Shown one piece after another: positions 16,790 to 25,692 of a DNA stretch of 64,000 nt. Source of the stretch: Viridibacillus sp050278625 (GTDB lineage Bacteria; Bacillota; Bacilli; Bacillales_A; Planococcaceae); assembly GCF_050278625.1 (NCBI RefSeq), contig NZ_JBNNTI010000001.1, forward strand, positions 507,111 through 571,110, read 5' to 3'. Every line of letters starts with the position of its first letter. Position 1 is the stretch's first letter. Under the pieces are notes generated by a model. The model was not told the origin of the DNA. It made no database searches and saw only the letters and a list, made by a program, of their open reading frames with translations. Both the position numbers and the translations under genes were made by a program.

Positions 16790-18205
16790 TTATTTTTTAG
16801 CTACGATGTGAATTGGGTTACCAAGTAATACTTCAGCAGTTTCCATAGTGATTTCACCTAATGTTGGGTGTGCGTGAATTGTCATCGCAACATCTTCAAC
16901 AGTCATACCTGCTTCAATTGCTAAACCAATTTCAGATATCATATCAGAAGCACCAGCACCAACGATTTGACCACCAAGTAATAAGCCATCAGCTTTACGA
17001 GAAACTAGTTTCACAAAGCCTTCTGTTTCATTTAATGCTAATGCTCGGCCGTTAGCACCGAATGGGAATTTACCAGCCACTACTTCATAACCTTCTTCTT
17101 TTGCTTGCTCTTCAGAAAGTCCCACAGTTGCCATTTCTGGATCTGTGAAGCAAACAGCAGGGATTGCTAAGTAATCTACTACTGATTTTTCACCAGCGAT
17201 TGCTTCAGCAGCAACTTTACCTTCGTAAGAAGCTTTGTGAGCAAGTTGTGGTCCAGCAACGATATCACCGATTGCATAAATGTTTGGTATATTTGTGCGA
17301 CATTGTTTGTCGACCTTTAATAGTCCACGTTCACCAAACTCAAGACCTAGTTCTTCTAAGCCAATTTCGTCAGTGTTAGGACGGCGACCAACAGTTACTA
17401 ATACGTAATCGGCTTCAACAGATTTTGCTTCGCCTTTTACTTCGTATTTAACAGTAACGCCTGTTTCTGTTTCTTCAACGCCTTGAGCAAGTGCGCCTGT
17501 CTCGATTGTAACGCCTTTTTTCTTAAGACCTTTTTTAACAATCATTGTCATTTGTTTTTCGAAGCCAGCTAGAATATCTTTGCCACCTTCTAGAATTGTT
17601 ACTTCTGAACCAAGGTTTGCAAATGCAGAACCTAGCTCAGTACCGATATAACCTCCACCAATAACAACAAGTTTGCCAGGAACTTCTTGTAGAGAAAGTG
17701 CTCCTGTAGAGTTTATTACGCGTTTAGAAAATTTGAAAGTTGGGATTTCAACAGGGCGTGAACCAGTTGCTAAAATCGCATTTTTAAATGTATATGTTTG
17801 TGCAGAATCCTCGTTAATCACACGGATTGTGTTTGCATCTACGAAATATGCTTCTCCACTTACTACATCTACATTATTGCCTTTTAATAAGCTTGATACG
17901 CCACCAGTTAATTTCTTAACTACACCGTCTTTAAATTCTTGTGCTTTTTTGAAATCGATGCTAACTTCAGGAGCCACAATTCCCATGTCTGCTGAGTTTT
18001 TAGCATGTTCTAAACGGTGACCTACTGAAATTAATGCTTTTGAAGGAATACAACCAACGTTTAAGCATACGCCACCTACATATTCTTTTTCAACAACTGT
18101 TACTTTTTGTCCAGTTTGCGCTGCACGAATTGCTGCAACATATCCACCAGGGCCTGCGCCAATTACAAGTGTATCTGTTTCGATTGGGAAATCTCCTACT
18201 ACCAT
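16790..18205 (-). CDS. pdhD: Dihydrolipoyl dehydrogenase (E3)
   Basis: A 471-residue flavoprotein disulfide reductase that reoxidises dihydrolipoamide on E2 with NAD+. It has the FAD motif GAGPGG (16-21), redox-active cysteines Cys47 and Cys52 in GGVCLNVGCIPSKAL, the NAD motif GGGYIGTELG, the second FAD motif IYAIGDI and the C-terminal His-Glu pair in HAHPTLGE. It is the last gene of the operon, 4 bases after pdhC. It probably also serves other 2-oxoacid dehydrogenases. Confidence 0.97.
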   Translation of the reverse strand: MVVGDFPIETDTLVIGAGPGGYVAAIRAAQTGQKVTVVEKEYVGGVCLNVGCIPSKALISVGHRLEHAKNSADMGIVAPEVSIDFKKAQEFKDGVVKKLTGGVSSLLKGNNVDVVSGEAYFVDANTIRVINEDSAQTYTFKNAILATGSRPVEIPTFKFSKRVINSTGALSLQEVPGKLVVIGGGYIGTELGSAFANLGSEVTILEGGKDILAGFEKQMTMIVKKGLKKKGVTIETGALAQGVEETETGVTVKYEVKGEAKSVEADYVLVTVGRRPNTDEIGLEELGLEFGERGLLKVDKQCRTNIPNIYAIGDIVAGPQLAHKASYEGKVAAEAIAGEKSVVDYLAIPAVCFTDPEMATVGLSEEQAKEEGYEVVAGKFPFGANGRALALNETEGFVKLVSRKADGLLLGGQIVGAGASDMISEIGLAIEAGMTVEDVAMTIHAHPTLGEITMETAEVLLGNPIHIVAKK

Positions 18206-18209
18206 TTTC

Positions 18210-19529
18210 TTACGCCTCCATTAATAATAATTCGGGCTCGCTTAACAAACGCTTAATATGATTTAACGCATGTTGCGCTGTAGCACCGTCGATCATTCGA
18301 TGATCAAAGCTCAATGATAATGCTAACACAGGTGCCGCTACAATTTCACCATTTTTTATTACAGGTTTCTCTGCAATTCGACCAATTCCTAAAATAGCTA
18401 CTTCAGGATGGTTAATTACTGGAGTAAACCATTGGCCTCCAGCAGAACCTATGTTTGTAATCGAACAAGATGCACCTTTCATTTCATTTGGTGCTAATTT
18501 ACCGTCACGTGCTTTTGTAGCAAGCTCATTAATCTCGTTAGATACTGCAAATACTGATTTACGATCTGCATGTTTAATAACAGGAACTAGTAAGCCTTTA
18601 TCTGTATCGGCAGCTATACCAATATTATAATAGTGTTTTTGCACAATTTCTTGTGTTGCATCATCAAGTGAGCGATTAAATTCTGGGAATTCACGTAATG
18701 CACTAACTAAAGCTTTTACTACATACGGTAAATAAGTTAACTTAATACCTTTTTCAAGTGCGATTTCTTTGAATTTTTTACGGTGTGCAACAAGTTCTGT
18801 AACATCCACTTCGTCCATTAATGTTACATGTGGAGCTGTTTGTTTTGAGTGCACCATTGCTTTTGCTATTGCACGACGGATACCTGACATTTTCTCACGT
18901 GTTTCAGGGAAATCGCCTTCTAATACTGGTTGTACGGAAGCTTTTTCCGTAGTTTTTTCAGTCACTGGAGCCTCTTCTGCAACTGGTGCTTCTACTGCCT
19001 GTGTTGCGGCTTGAGATGGGCCACCATTCATAAATGATTCCACATCTTCCTTAACAATACGTCCATTTTTACCTGAACCTGATAGTTGTTTAATATCAAC
19101 ATCATTGTCACGCGCAAACTTACGGACAGATGGCATTGCAATTATACGTTTGTTTGGATCAGCTTCTACAGCTGGTTGTGATGTTACAGTTGTTTCTACC
19201 TTCGGAGCTTCTTCAACTGCAACTTTTTCTGGTTCTTCTTTTTTGGAATCTTCTTCATCATGATGACCTTTAAGTTGGATGTCCTCATATCCTGGAGCGT
19301 CTACTCTTAGTAAAACTGTACCGACAGTTGTAAGTACACCTTCTTCTACAAGGACTTCTTCAACTGTACCTTCTACCGGAGAAGGTATTTCAACGACTGC
19401 TTTATCATTTTGTACTTCACAAAGCACGTCATCTTCTTGAATTTTGTCACCCGCTTTTACGAACCATTTTACAATTTCACCCTCATGGATCCCTTCACCA
19501 ATATCTGGTAATCGAAATTCAAATGCCAT
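18210..19529 (-). CDS. pdhC: Pyruvate dehydrogenase E2, dihydrolipoyl acetyltransferase
   Basis: A 439-residue core subunit: one lipoyl domain (1-80, lipoylated Lys43 in QNDKAVV), an acidic/Ala-Pro linker, the peripheral-subunit-binding domain (PSVRKFARDNDVDIKQLSG, about 135-155), a second linker, and the catalytic domain ending in DHRMIDG with the acyltransferase His. I start at the ATG at 19529, 6 bases after AAAGGGTG; a GTG three codons upstream lies in that ribosome site. Confidence 0.96.
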   Translation of the reverse strand: MAFEFRLPDIGEGIHEGEIVKWFVKAGDKIQEDDVLCEVQNDKAVVEIPSPVEGTVEEVLVEEGVLTTVGTVLLRVDAPGYEDIQLKGHHDEEDSKKEEPEKVAVEEAPKVETTVTSQPAVEADPNKRIIAMPSVRKFARDNDVDIKQLSGSGKNGRIVKEDVESFMNGGPSQAATQAVEAPVAEEAPVTEKTTEKASVQPVLEGDFPETREKMSGIRRAIAKAMVHSKQTAPHVTLMDEVDVTELVAHRKKFKEIALEKGIKLTYLPYVVKALVSALREFPEFNRSLDDATQEIVQKHYYNIGIAADTDKGLLVPVIKHADRKSVFAVSNEINELATKARDGKLAPNEMKGASCSITNIGSAGGQWFTPVINHPEVAILGIGRIAEKPVIKNGEIVAAPVLALSLSFDHRMIDGATAQHALNHIKRLLSEPELLLMEA

Positions 19530-19559
19530 ATGTTTCACCCTTTCTGTTTCGAGAACGAA

Positions 19560-20537
19560 TTAAAATGTTAGTACTTTTTTCGCTGTTTCAACAATATCTT
19601 TTGGATTCGGCAACCAAACTGCTTCTGCTTGTGGGAACGGGTAGATTGTATCCGGTGCTGTTACGCGTAGTACCGGTGCTTCAAGACTAAGGATAGCTCG
19701 CTCTGTAATTTCAGCAACTACATTAGCAGCAATACCTGCTTGTTTTTGTGCTTCTTGAACAACAACCGCACGCCCCGTTTTTTCAACAGAAGCAATAATT
19801 GTTTCAATGTCTAGTGGTTGGATAGTTCGTAAATCCACAACTTCAACTGAGTAATTTTCTTTTTCTAATAATTCAGCAGCTTTTAGTGATTCGTGTACCA
19901 TTGCACCGTATGCAAAGATTGATAAATCTGTTCCTTCTCGCTTCACATCAGCTTTTCCTAGTGGAATAGTATAAGACTCTTCTGGAACTTCTTCACGGAA
20001 CGAACGATATAATTTTAAGTGCTCAAGGAAGACAACTGGATCGTTATCACGAATAGAAGAAATTAATAATCCTTTTGCATCATAAGGCGTTGATGGTATA
20101 ACTACTTTTAATCCTGGTTGAGATGCCATTAAACCTTCTAAACTGTCTGAGTGCATTTCTGGTGTATGTACACCACCGCCAAATGGAGAACGAATCGTAA
20201 CAGGTGCACCAAGTGCTCCGCCTGTTCGGTAACGCATACGTGCTAATTGTCCACTTACAGAGTCCATTACTTCATATACGAAACCAAAGAATTGGATTTC
20301 AGGTACCGGACGGAATCCTTGAAGTGCAAGACCGATAGTCAATCCACCAATGCCTGATTCTGCTAGTGGCGTATCGAAAACGCGATCCTCACCAAATTCT
20401 TTTTGAAGACCTTCAGTCGCACGGAATACCCCTCCGTTTACTCCAACGTCTTCACCGAACACTAAAACGTTTTCGTCATCTTTTAATTCGCAGCGTAGTG
20501 CGTCTGTAATTGCTTGAATCATCGTTAGTTGTGCCAT
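19560..20537 (-). CDS. pdhB: Pyruvate dehydrogenase E1 beta subunit
   Basis: A 325-residue transketolase-like beta subunit that forms the thiamine diphosphate site with E1 alpha. It shows the conserved N terminus ITDALRCELKDDENVLVFGEDVG-type block, the TPLAESGIGG loop (about 55-65) and the C-terminal swivel domain with VVQEAQKQAGIAANV. It begins 3 bases after the pdhA stop with a GAAGGAG ribosome site inside pdhA. Together the E1 subunits decarboxylate pyruvate and acetylate the E2 lipoyl arm. Confidence 0.97.
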   Translation of the reverse strand: MAQLTMIQAITDALRCELKDDENVLVFGEDVGVNGGVFRATEGLQKEFGEDRVFDTPLAESGIGGLTIGLALQGFRPVPEIQFFGFVYEVMDSVSGQLARMRYRTGGALGAPVTIRSPFGGGVHTPEMHSDSLEGLMASQPGLKVVIPSTPYDAKGLLISSIRDNDPVVFLEHLKLYRSFREEVPEESYTIPLGKADVKREGTDLSIFAYGAMVHESLKAAELLEKENYSVEVVDLRTIQPLDIETIIASVEKTGRAVVVQEAQKQAGIAANVVAEITERAILSLEAPVLRVTAPDTIYPFPQAEAVWLPNPKDIVETAKKVLTF

Positions 20538-20540
20538 CGG

Positions 20541-21656
20541 TTACTTCGACTCCTTCTCTTTGAAGATTTCGTATTGCTCTTGTAAATTATATGGTAAATC
20601 GCCATCGTGCATATTACGGATAAGTTCTGTTACTTTTTGTTTTGGTGCAGAATCCGCTTCTTTGACAGCTGCTTTAATTTCTTCTTTAGCTTTTTCAATT
20701 ACTTCTGCTTCTTTTTCTTCACTCCATAAACCTTTTACCTCTAAATATTTACGGAAACGTACAATTGGATCTTTCTTTTCCCATTGTGAATCTGTATCAG
20801 AAGTACGGTATCGTGTTGGATCATCCCCAGCCATTGTATGAGGACCATAACGATAACACATTGTTTCGATTAATGAAGGACCTTCACCATTTACTGCACG
20901 TTGTCGTGCATCTCTAGTTGCCACAAATACTGCAAGTGGATCCATTCCATCTACCAAGATGCTTGGAATACCTGCCGCAATCCCTTTTTGAGCAATTGTT
21001 TTCGCAGCAGTTTGCAATTCACGTGGAGTTGAAATCGCAAATTGGTTATTTTGAACGATGAAGATTGCTGGTGAACGAAACGCTCCTGCAAAGTTAATAC
21101 CTTCGTAGAAATCCCCTTGAGACGAACCACCATCCCCCGTATAAGTTACAGCAACTGACTTTTTGCCTCGTTTTTGCATACCAAGTGCAACGCCAGCTGT
21201 TTGAATATATTGAGCACCTATAATAATTTGTGGTGGTAATACATTAACATCCTCTGGAATTTGATTACCTATGAAATGTCCACGCGAGAATAAGAACGCT
21301 TTATAAAGCGGTAGTCCGTGCCAAAAAATTTGAGGTACATCACGATATCCCGGTAAAATATAATCTTCTTTTTCAAGTGCATAGTGTGAAGCAATTTGAG
21401 AAGCTTCTTGACCCGCTGTAGGCGCATAGAATCCTAAGCGTCCTTGACGGTTCAATGAGATTGAACGTTGGTCTAAAATACGTGTAAAGACCATTCGGCG
21501 CATTAACTCAACAAGTTCAGTATCCGATAATTTCGGATCTGCATCTGCGTTAACAATTTCGCCTTCCTCATTCAAAATCTGAAACATTTCAAATTTTTCT
21601 TCAATCTCATGCAGATTTGCAACTGGATCGAATTGCTTTGATTTTTGTGAAGCCAT
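20541..21656 (-). CDS. pdhA: Pyruvate dehydrogenase E1 alpha subunit
   Basis: A 371-residue thiamine-diphosphate-dependent subunit. The cofactor motif runs from GDGGSSQGDF (about 173-182) to QNNQFAIS (about 202-209), and the regulatory-loop region YRYGPHTMAGDDPTRYR follows at about 267-283. It is the first gene of pdhABCD. Ribosome site AGAGGAGATG; a good sigma-A promoter lies 70-100 bases upstream. Confidence 0.97.
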   Translation of the reverse strand: MASQKSKQFDPVANLHEIEEKFEMFQILNEEGEIVNADADPKLSDTELVELMRRMVFTRILDQRSISLNRQGRLGFYAPTAGQEASQIASHYALEKEDYILPGYRDVPQIFWHGLPLYKAFLFSRGHFIGNQIPEDVNVLPPQIIIGAQYIQTAGVALGMQKRGKKSVAVTYTGDGGSSQGDFYEGINFAGAFRSPAIFIVQNNQFAISTPRELQTAAKTIAQKGIAAGIPSILVDGMDPLAVFVATRDARQRAVNGEGPSLIETMCYRYGPHTMAGDDPTRYRTSDTDSQWEKKDPIVRFRKYLEVKGLWSEEKEAEVIEKAKEEIKAAVKEADSAPKQKVTELIRNMHDGDLPYNLQEQYEIFKEKESK

Positions 21657-21727
21657 GCTATCACATCTCCTCTGTGTCTGTATTATAAATATTTTTCTTT
21701 TTAGTAATACAAGGTTTATTCGTTTTC

Positions 21728-21756
21728 AGTATACTGAATTAAATTTAATAGGTCAA
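21728..21756 (-). promoter_or_regulatory. Sigma-A promoter of pdhABCD
   Basis: Minus-strand TTGACC (21751-21756), 17-base spacer, TATACT (21728-21733). The intergenic stretch 21657-22012 also carries an inverted repeat at 21829-21848 and the def promoter on the other strand. Confidence 0.75.
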
Positions 21757-21828
21757 TCATTGTTATGATAATGCTTACATTATTTTATTCTTACTTTTTG
21801 GAAAAAGCTGTACTATATACATTTTGAC

Positions 21829-21848
21829 AACTGTATTATACAACAGTT
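21829..21848. repeat. Inverted repeat between pdhA and def
   Basis: AACTGT-N8-ACAGTT, a 20-bp dyad between the two divergent promoters and about 75 bases upstream of the pdhA -35. It could be a regulator site; no known consensus is matched with confidence. Confidence 0.4.
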
Positions 21849-21948
21849 TTGTTTTTCTACTCTTTACTAGAACAGATTTTCACCTCGCCTTATGTATTCC
21901 CAGTTGTCGTAATCTTAAACAAATAATCTTTTAAGAATCTTTTTTCCA

Positions 21949-21976
21949 TTGAACGATTATCGTTGTACGTTATACT
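21949..21976 (+). promoter_or_regulatory. Sigma-A promoter of def
   Basis: TTGAAC (21949-21954), 16-base spacer, TATACT (21971-21976). Transcription would start near 21983, after the upstream in-frame ATG at 21977, which supports the downstream start for def. Confidence 0.68.
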
Positions 21977-22012
21977 ATGAATATAGATTTTGTATCGAAA
22001 GGAAGAAATGAA

Positions 22013-22570
22013 ATGATTTTAATGAATAATGTAATTCGCGAAGGGCATCCAACATTACGTACCCGTGCGAAAGAACTAACTTTCCCCCTCTCAACTGAGG
22101 ACAAAAAATTAGGTCAAGACTTACTCGAATTCCTCATTAATAGTCAAGACCCAGTAATAAGCGAAAAATACGACTTGCGTTCCGGCATAGGTATTGCCGC
22201 TCCGCAAATAAATGAGTCAAAAAGAATGTTTGCTCTTCATCTACCTGATGATAATGACAATCAAATCAGCTTTGTCGCTGTAAACCCAAAAATAGTTAGC
22301 CATTCAGTAGAAAATACTTATTTAACAAATGGTGAAGGCTGCTTATCGGTGGATCGTAACGTATCTGGTTTCGTACCACGCCATGCACGAATAACAGTTA
22401 AATTTCATACACTTGATGGCGAAGAGCAGAAAATGCGCTTAAAAGGTATACCCGCTATCGCTTTTCAACATGAATTAGACCATTTAAATGGTGTCATGTT
22501 CTATGATCACATTAATGAATCCAATCCATTCGCTGATATACCGAATTCGCAACCAATTGAAAATAAATAA
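22013..22570 (+). CDS. def: Peptide deformylase
   Basis: A 185-residue metalloenzyme that removes the N-formyl group from nascent proteins. All three metal/active-site motifs are intact: GIGIAAPQ (58-65), EGCLS (108-112) and HELDH (153-157). The long insert after motif 1 is typical of type II Gram-positive deformylases. The start at 22013 has GAAAGGAAG 7 bases upstream; the ATG at 21977 lies at the promoter. Gene order pdhA-def-ykrA matches B. subtilis (ykrB). Confidence 0.95.
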   Translation: MILMNNVIREGHPTLRTRAKELTFPLSTEDKKLGQDLLEFLINSQDPVISEKYDLRSGIGIAAPQINESKRMFALHLPDDNDNQISFVAVNPKIVSHSVENTYLTNGEGCLSVDRNVSGFVPRHARITVKFHTLDGEEQKMRLKGIPAIAFQHELDHLNGVMFYDHINESNPFADIPNSQPIENK

Positions 22571-22573
22571 CAC

Positions 22574-22617
22574 AAAAGCCTTACTATGAATCGTAAAATC
22601 ATAGTAAGGCTTTTTTT
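22574..22617. terminator. Bidirectional terminator between def and ykrA
   Basis: 14-bp perfect arms AAAGCCTTACTATG / CATAGTAAGGCTTT, followed by a T-run on the plus strand; it also lies just past the convergent ykrA stop. Confidence 0.9.
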
Positions 22618-22624
22618 ATTGTTT

Positions 22625-23398
22625 TTATACCAAATGTAATTTTTCCATTGCTTTTACTAATCCATCTTCATCTACATGGTCCGTCACAAAACTCGCAGCA
22701 GTTTTCGCTTTCAAATGTCCATTCCCCATAGCTACACCTGTCCCTACTGCCGTCAGCATTTCAACATCATTTAAACCATCACCGAATGCTATTGCATCTT
22801 GCATCTCAAAATTTGTATATCCAAGTAATTGTTCAATCCCATACGCTTTAGAAACGCCTTTATTTAATACATCACAAGAATAAGTGTGCCATCGAATTAA
22901 CTGCAATTTCGGAAAAGCTTTTGCATATTCTTCTTCTTCTTCGATACTTACAAACAACAATACTTGATAAATTGGATGAGTTAAGTAGAAATCTTTATCT
23001 AATCTTGGCATAGGATAGAGTAACGAAGTCAAGCTTTCCTTTATCTCAGGATGTTCTGGTATAGAAGTAACCATCTCTTGATTATCTAAAAAGACTAATG
23101 GCTTATCCTGTTTCTCAACATATTTAACAAGAGCTTTCAATTGTTCGAGAGGCACTGGTTTCAACGAAATACGCTGCCCCTTATATACAACATATTGGCC
23201 ATTAAAACAAACATAAGAATCCACTTCTAGCGTTTCAAGAACTTCCTTAATCATAAATGGAGCCCTACCTGTCGCTATGACTACCTCATGACCATTATCT
23301 TTTACCTTTTTGACCGCTTCAATTGTTGTTTGTGGAATTTCTTTTTTCGAATTATATAGTGTACCATCAATGTCAAAAAACAATATTTTTTTCTTCAT
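22625..23398 (-). CDS. ykrA: Cof-type HAD-IIB family phosphatase (YkrA)
   Basis: A 257-residue HAD-superfamily hydrolase. Motif I is FFDIDGTLYN (7-16) with the nucleophile Asp9, motif II IATGR, a C2-type cap in the middle, and motif IV GDGLNDVEM near residue 207. Such enzymes dephosphorylate small phospho-metabolites such as sugar phosphates, FMN or pyridoxal phosphate; the substrate cannot be told from sequence. Position beside def matches YkrA. Confidence 0.88.
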   Translation of the reverse strand: MKKKILFFDIDGTLYNSKKEIPQTTIEAVKKVKDNGHEVVIATGRAPFMIKEVLETLEVDSYVCFNGQYVVYKGQRISLKPVPLEQLKALVKYVEKQDKPLVFLDNQEMVTSIPEHPEIKESLTSLLYPMPRLDKDFYLTHPIYQVLLFVSIEEEEEYAKAFPKLQLIRWHTYSCDVLNKGVSKAYGIEQLLGYTNFEMQDAIAFGDGLNDVEMLTAVGTGVAMGNGHLKAKTAASFVTDHVDEDGLVKAMEKLHLV

Positions 23399-23450
23399 AC
23401 TAAATTACTTCCTCCTTTTTCTCTAAATTCTATATGTTAAGTAAAAAAAC

Positions 23451-23479
23451 TTTACAGCGAAAGTTTAATATTGTATAAT
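23451..23479 (+). promoter_or_regulatory. Sigma-A promoter of the 23-residue peptide gene
   Basis: TTTACA (23451-23456), exactly 17 bases, TATAAT (23474-23479). The predicted transcript starts near 23486, immediately before the ribosome site, leaving a very short leader. Confidence 0.8.
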
Positions 23480-23500
23480 GTCCACGAGGAGTGATATGCC

Positions 23501-23572
23501 ATGTTTAAACGCCTAAAAAAACAATTGTTGAAACGGCTCAATGGCTTGCTCGGAAAAAAAACAATCGCTTAA
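23501..23572 (+). CDS. Small cationic amphipathic peptide (23 residues), unknown
   Basis: The reading frame encodes a peptide starting MFKRLKKQLLKRLNG and ending GKKTIA: 23 residues, 9 of them Lys or Arg, no acidic residue. Hydrophobic residues at 2, 5, 9, 13, 16 and 17 fall on one helical face. GAGGAGTG lies 7 bases before the ATG; a consensus sigma-A promoter precedes and a hairpin follows, so this is a complete transcription unit. It could be a membrane-active peptide, a leader peptide for rpoY-rnjA, or a small protein-binding factor. I do not recognise it. Confidence 0.65.
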   Translation: MFKRLKKQLLKRLNGLLGKKTIA

Positions 23573-23580
23573 GTATATTT

Positions 23581-23603
23581 GCCCTTCATAATTTTGGAGG
23601 GCT
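23581..23603 (+). terminator. Terminator (or attenuator) after the small peptide gene
   Basis: GCCCTTC / GGAGGGC 7-bp stem with one G-T pair, 8-base loop, then TTTTCTTTATTTT. It lies 8 bases past the peptide stop and 78 bases before rpoY, so it could also act as an attenuator for rpoY-rnjA. Confidence 0.7.
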
Positions 23604-23680
23604 TTTCTTTATTTTAAGTTACTAGCGTGATAATATAAAGGAAATGCAATTATTTTGAACGTGTTAAAGGAGAGCATATT

Positions 23681-23890
23681 ATGATTTACAAAGTTTATTA
23701 TCAAGAAAATGCGCTTGAAGTACCAGTTCGCGAAAATACTAAAAGCTTATATTTAGAAGCGGCAGATGAGCGTGAAGTTCGTCAAAAACTTAAAGACCGT
23801 AACTACAACATCGAATTTGTTCAATTGCTTGAAGGAAACTACTTAGAGTATGAACAAGCAAGCGAACATTTCCACGTGGAGAAGCTCTAA
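23681..23890 (+). CDS. rpoY: RNA polymerase epsilon subunit
   Basis: A 69-residue small subunit of Firmicute RNA polymerase (formerly DUF1447/YkzG), starting MIYKVYYQENALEVPVREN and ending HFHVEKL. Both size and sequence fit the family. Ribosome site AAAGGAGAG. It is followed after 4 bases by rnjA, the conserved arrangement, and supplies the ribosome site of rnjA from its last codons. Confidence 0.96.
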   Translation: MIYKVYYQENALEVPVRENTKSLYLEAADEREVRQKLKDRNYNIEFVQLLEGNYLEYEQASEHFHVEKL

Positions 23891-23894
23891 ACGT

Positions 23895-25562
23895 ATGAAG
23901 TTTGTCAAGAATGACCAAACAGCGGTTTTCGCACTCGGCGGACTGGGCGAAATCGGTAAAAATACGTATGCCGTACAATTTCAAGATGAAATTATCTTGA
24001 TTGATGCAGGAATTAAATTCCCTGAAGACGATCTATTAGGTATTGACTATGTTATACCAGACTACACTTATTTAGTAAGAAATGTAGACAAGATTAAAGG
24101 TCTTTTCATTACTCATGGGCATGAAGATCACATTGGTGGTATTCCTTATTTGCTACGTCAAATTAACATTCCTGTTTACGGTGGCAAGCTTGCACTAGGT
24201 TTGTTACGTAATAAATTGGACGAGCATGGTTTACTTCGTCAAACAAAAATGATTGAAATCCAAGAAGAGGACATTATTAAATTCCGTAAAACTTCTGTGA
24301 GCTTCTTCAGAACGACTCACAGTATTCCGGATGCATACGGTATTGTCGTAAAAACTCCTCCTGGTAATATCGTTCATACAGGGGATTTCAAATTTGACTT
24401 TACTCCTGTTGGTGAACCAGCAAACTTAACAAAAATGGCTGAAATCGGACGCGATGGTGTGTTATGTCTACTATCTGATAGTACAAATGCCGAAGTTCCT
24501 AATTTCACAATGTCTGAACGTAAAGTTGGCGAAAGTATTGATGAAATACTACGTAAAGTAGAAGGGCGACTTATTTTCGCAACATTTGCTTCAAACATTC
24601 ACCGTTTAAAACAAGTTACTGATGCCGCTGCTAGTCACGGACGTAAAATTGCTGTATTTGGTAGAAGTATGGATAACGCCATTACAATTGGTCGTGAATT
24701 AGGCTACATCACTGCACCTAAAGAAACTTTTGTTGATTCACAAACGTTAAATCGTTTGCCAGCTAACGAAGTACTAATTCTTTGTACAGGTAGCCAAGGC
24801 GAACCAATGGCTGCACTTTCTCGTATTGCTAACGGCACTCACCGTCAAATCCAAATCCAACCTGGCGATACTGTTGTATTTTCATCTTCACCAATCCCAG
24901 GTAACACAATTAGCGTCAATAAAACAATCAACTCGTTATTCCGTGCAGGTGCAGAAGTTATTCATGGTTCATTAAATAATATTCATACGTCTGGGCACGG
25001 TTCTCAAGAAGAACAAAAGTTAATGCTTCGTCTGATTAAACCAAAATTCTTTATGCCAATTCATGGTGAATACCGCATGCTTCGTATGCATGCTGATTTA
25101 GCTGTTGATTGTGACGTAGAACCAGATAATACATTCATCATGGAGAATGGTGACGTCCTTGCACTTAGCCCTAACACGGCTGCTGTATCAGGTCGAATTC
25201 CTTCTGGTGATGTTTACATTGATGGTAACGGAATTGGTGATATCGGTAATATCGTTTTGCGCGATCGCCGCATCCTTTCCGAAGAAGGTCTAGTTATCGT
25301 TGTTGTTAGCGTGAATATGGAGACACAGAAAATTGTTTCTGGCCCAGATATTATCTCTCGTGGTTTCGTATATATGCGTGAATCAGGTATGATGATTAAC
25401 GAAGCACAACAAATGTTAAACCGTCACTTACAACGTACATTACAAGACAAAACTCCTCAGTGGTCAGAATTGAAAAATGATATCACTGATGCGTTAGGAC
25501 CATACTTGTTTGAAAAAACAAAACGTCGTCCAATGATTTTACCTATAATAATGGAAGTTTAA
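23895..25562 (+). CDS. rnjA: Ribonuclease J1
   Basis: A 555-residue metallo-beta-lactamase/beta-CASP nuclease with 5'-to-3' exonuclease and endonuclease activity in mRNA turnover and rRNA maturation. The metal motif HGHEDH is at 74-79; the beta-CASP region follows with TGSQGEP (about 304-310) and SGHGSQEEQ near 370. I start at 23895 (MKFVKNDQTAVF), giving exactly the usual 555-residue length, with GTGGAG upstream; the ATG at 23850 lies inside rpoY. Confidence 0.97.
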   Translation: MKFVKNDQTAVFALGGLGEIGKNTYAVQFQDEIILIDAGIKFPEDDLLGIDYVIPDYTYLVRNVDKIKGLFITHGHEDHIGGIPYLLRQINIPVYGGKLALGLLRNKLDEHGLLRQTKMIEIQEEDIIKFRKTSVSFFRTTHSIPDAYGIVVKTPPGNIVHTGDFKFDFTPVGEPANLTKMAEIGRDGVLCLLSDSTNAEVPNFTMSERKVGESIDEILRKVEGRLIFATFASNIHRLKQVTDAAASHGRKIAVFGRSMDNAITIGRELGYITAPKETFVDSQTLNRLPANEVLILCTGSQGEPMAALSRIANGTHRQIQIQPGDTVVFSSSPIPGNTISVNKTINSLFRAGAEVIHGSLNNIHTSGHGSQEEQKLMLRLIKPKFFMPIHGEYRMLRMHADLAVDCDVEPDNTFIMENGDVLALSPNTAAVSGRIPSGDVYIDGNGIGDIGNIVLRDRRILSEEGLVIVVVSVNMETQKIVSGPDIISRGFVYMRESGMMINEAQQMLNRHLQRTLQDKTPQWSELKNDITDALGPYLFEKTKRRPMILPIIMEV

Positions 25563-25566
25563 TTAC

Positions 25567-25601
25567 AAAAGGGTAGAGATTTTTAAAATCTCTACCCTTT
25601 T
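25567..25601. terminator. Terminator between rnjA and ktrC
   Basis: 17-bp arms AAAAGGGTAGAGATTTT / AAAATCTCTACCCTTTT, 4 bases past the rnjA stop; symmetrical enough to serve ktrC as well. Confidence 0.88.
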
Positions 25602-25692
25602 ATGTTTTTTAGCGAAAGTCTACAAAAATGGAAGTTACTGTTCTGTTTATTTTTACAAAGAATCATTCGTCCCTAGCTCTCTAATTTTACTC

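Noticed and set aside
23850..23894. Upstream ATG extension of rnjA
   Set aside because: Lies inside rpoY; the ATG at 23895 gives the normal 555-residue protein and has a ribosome site.
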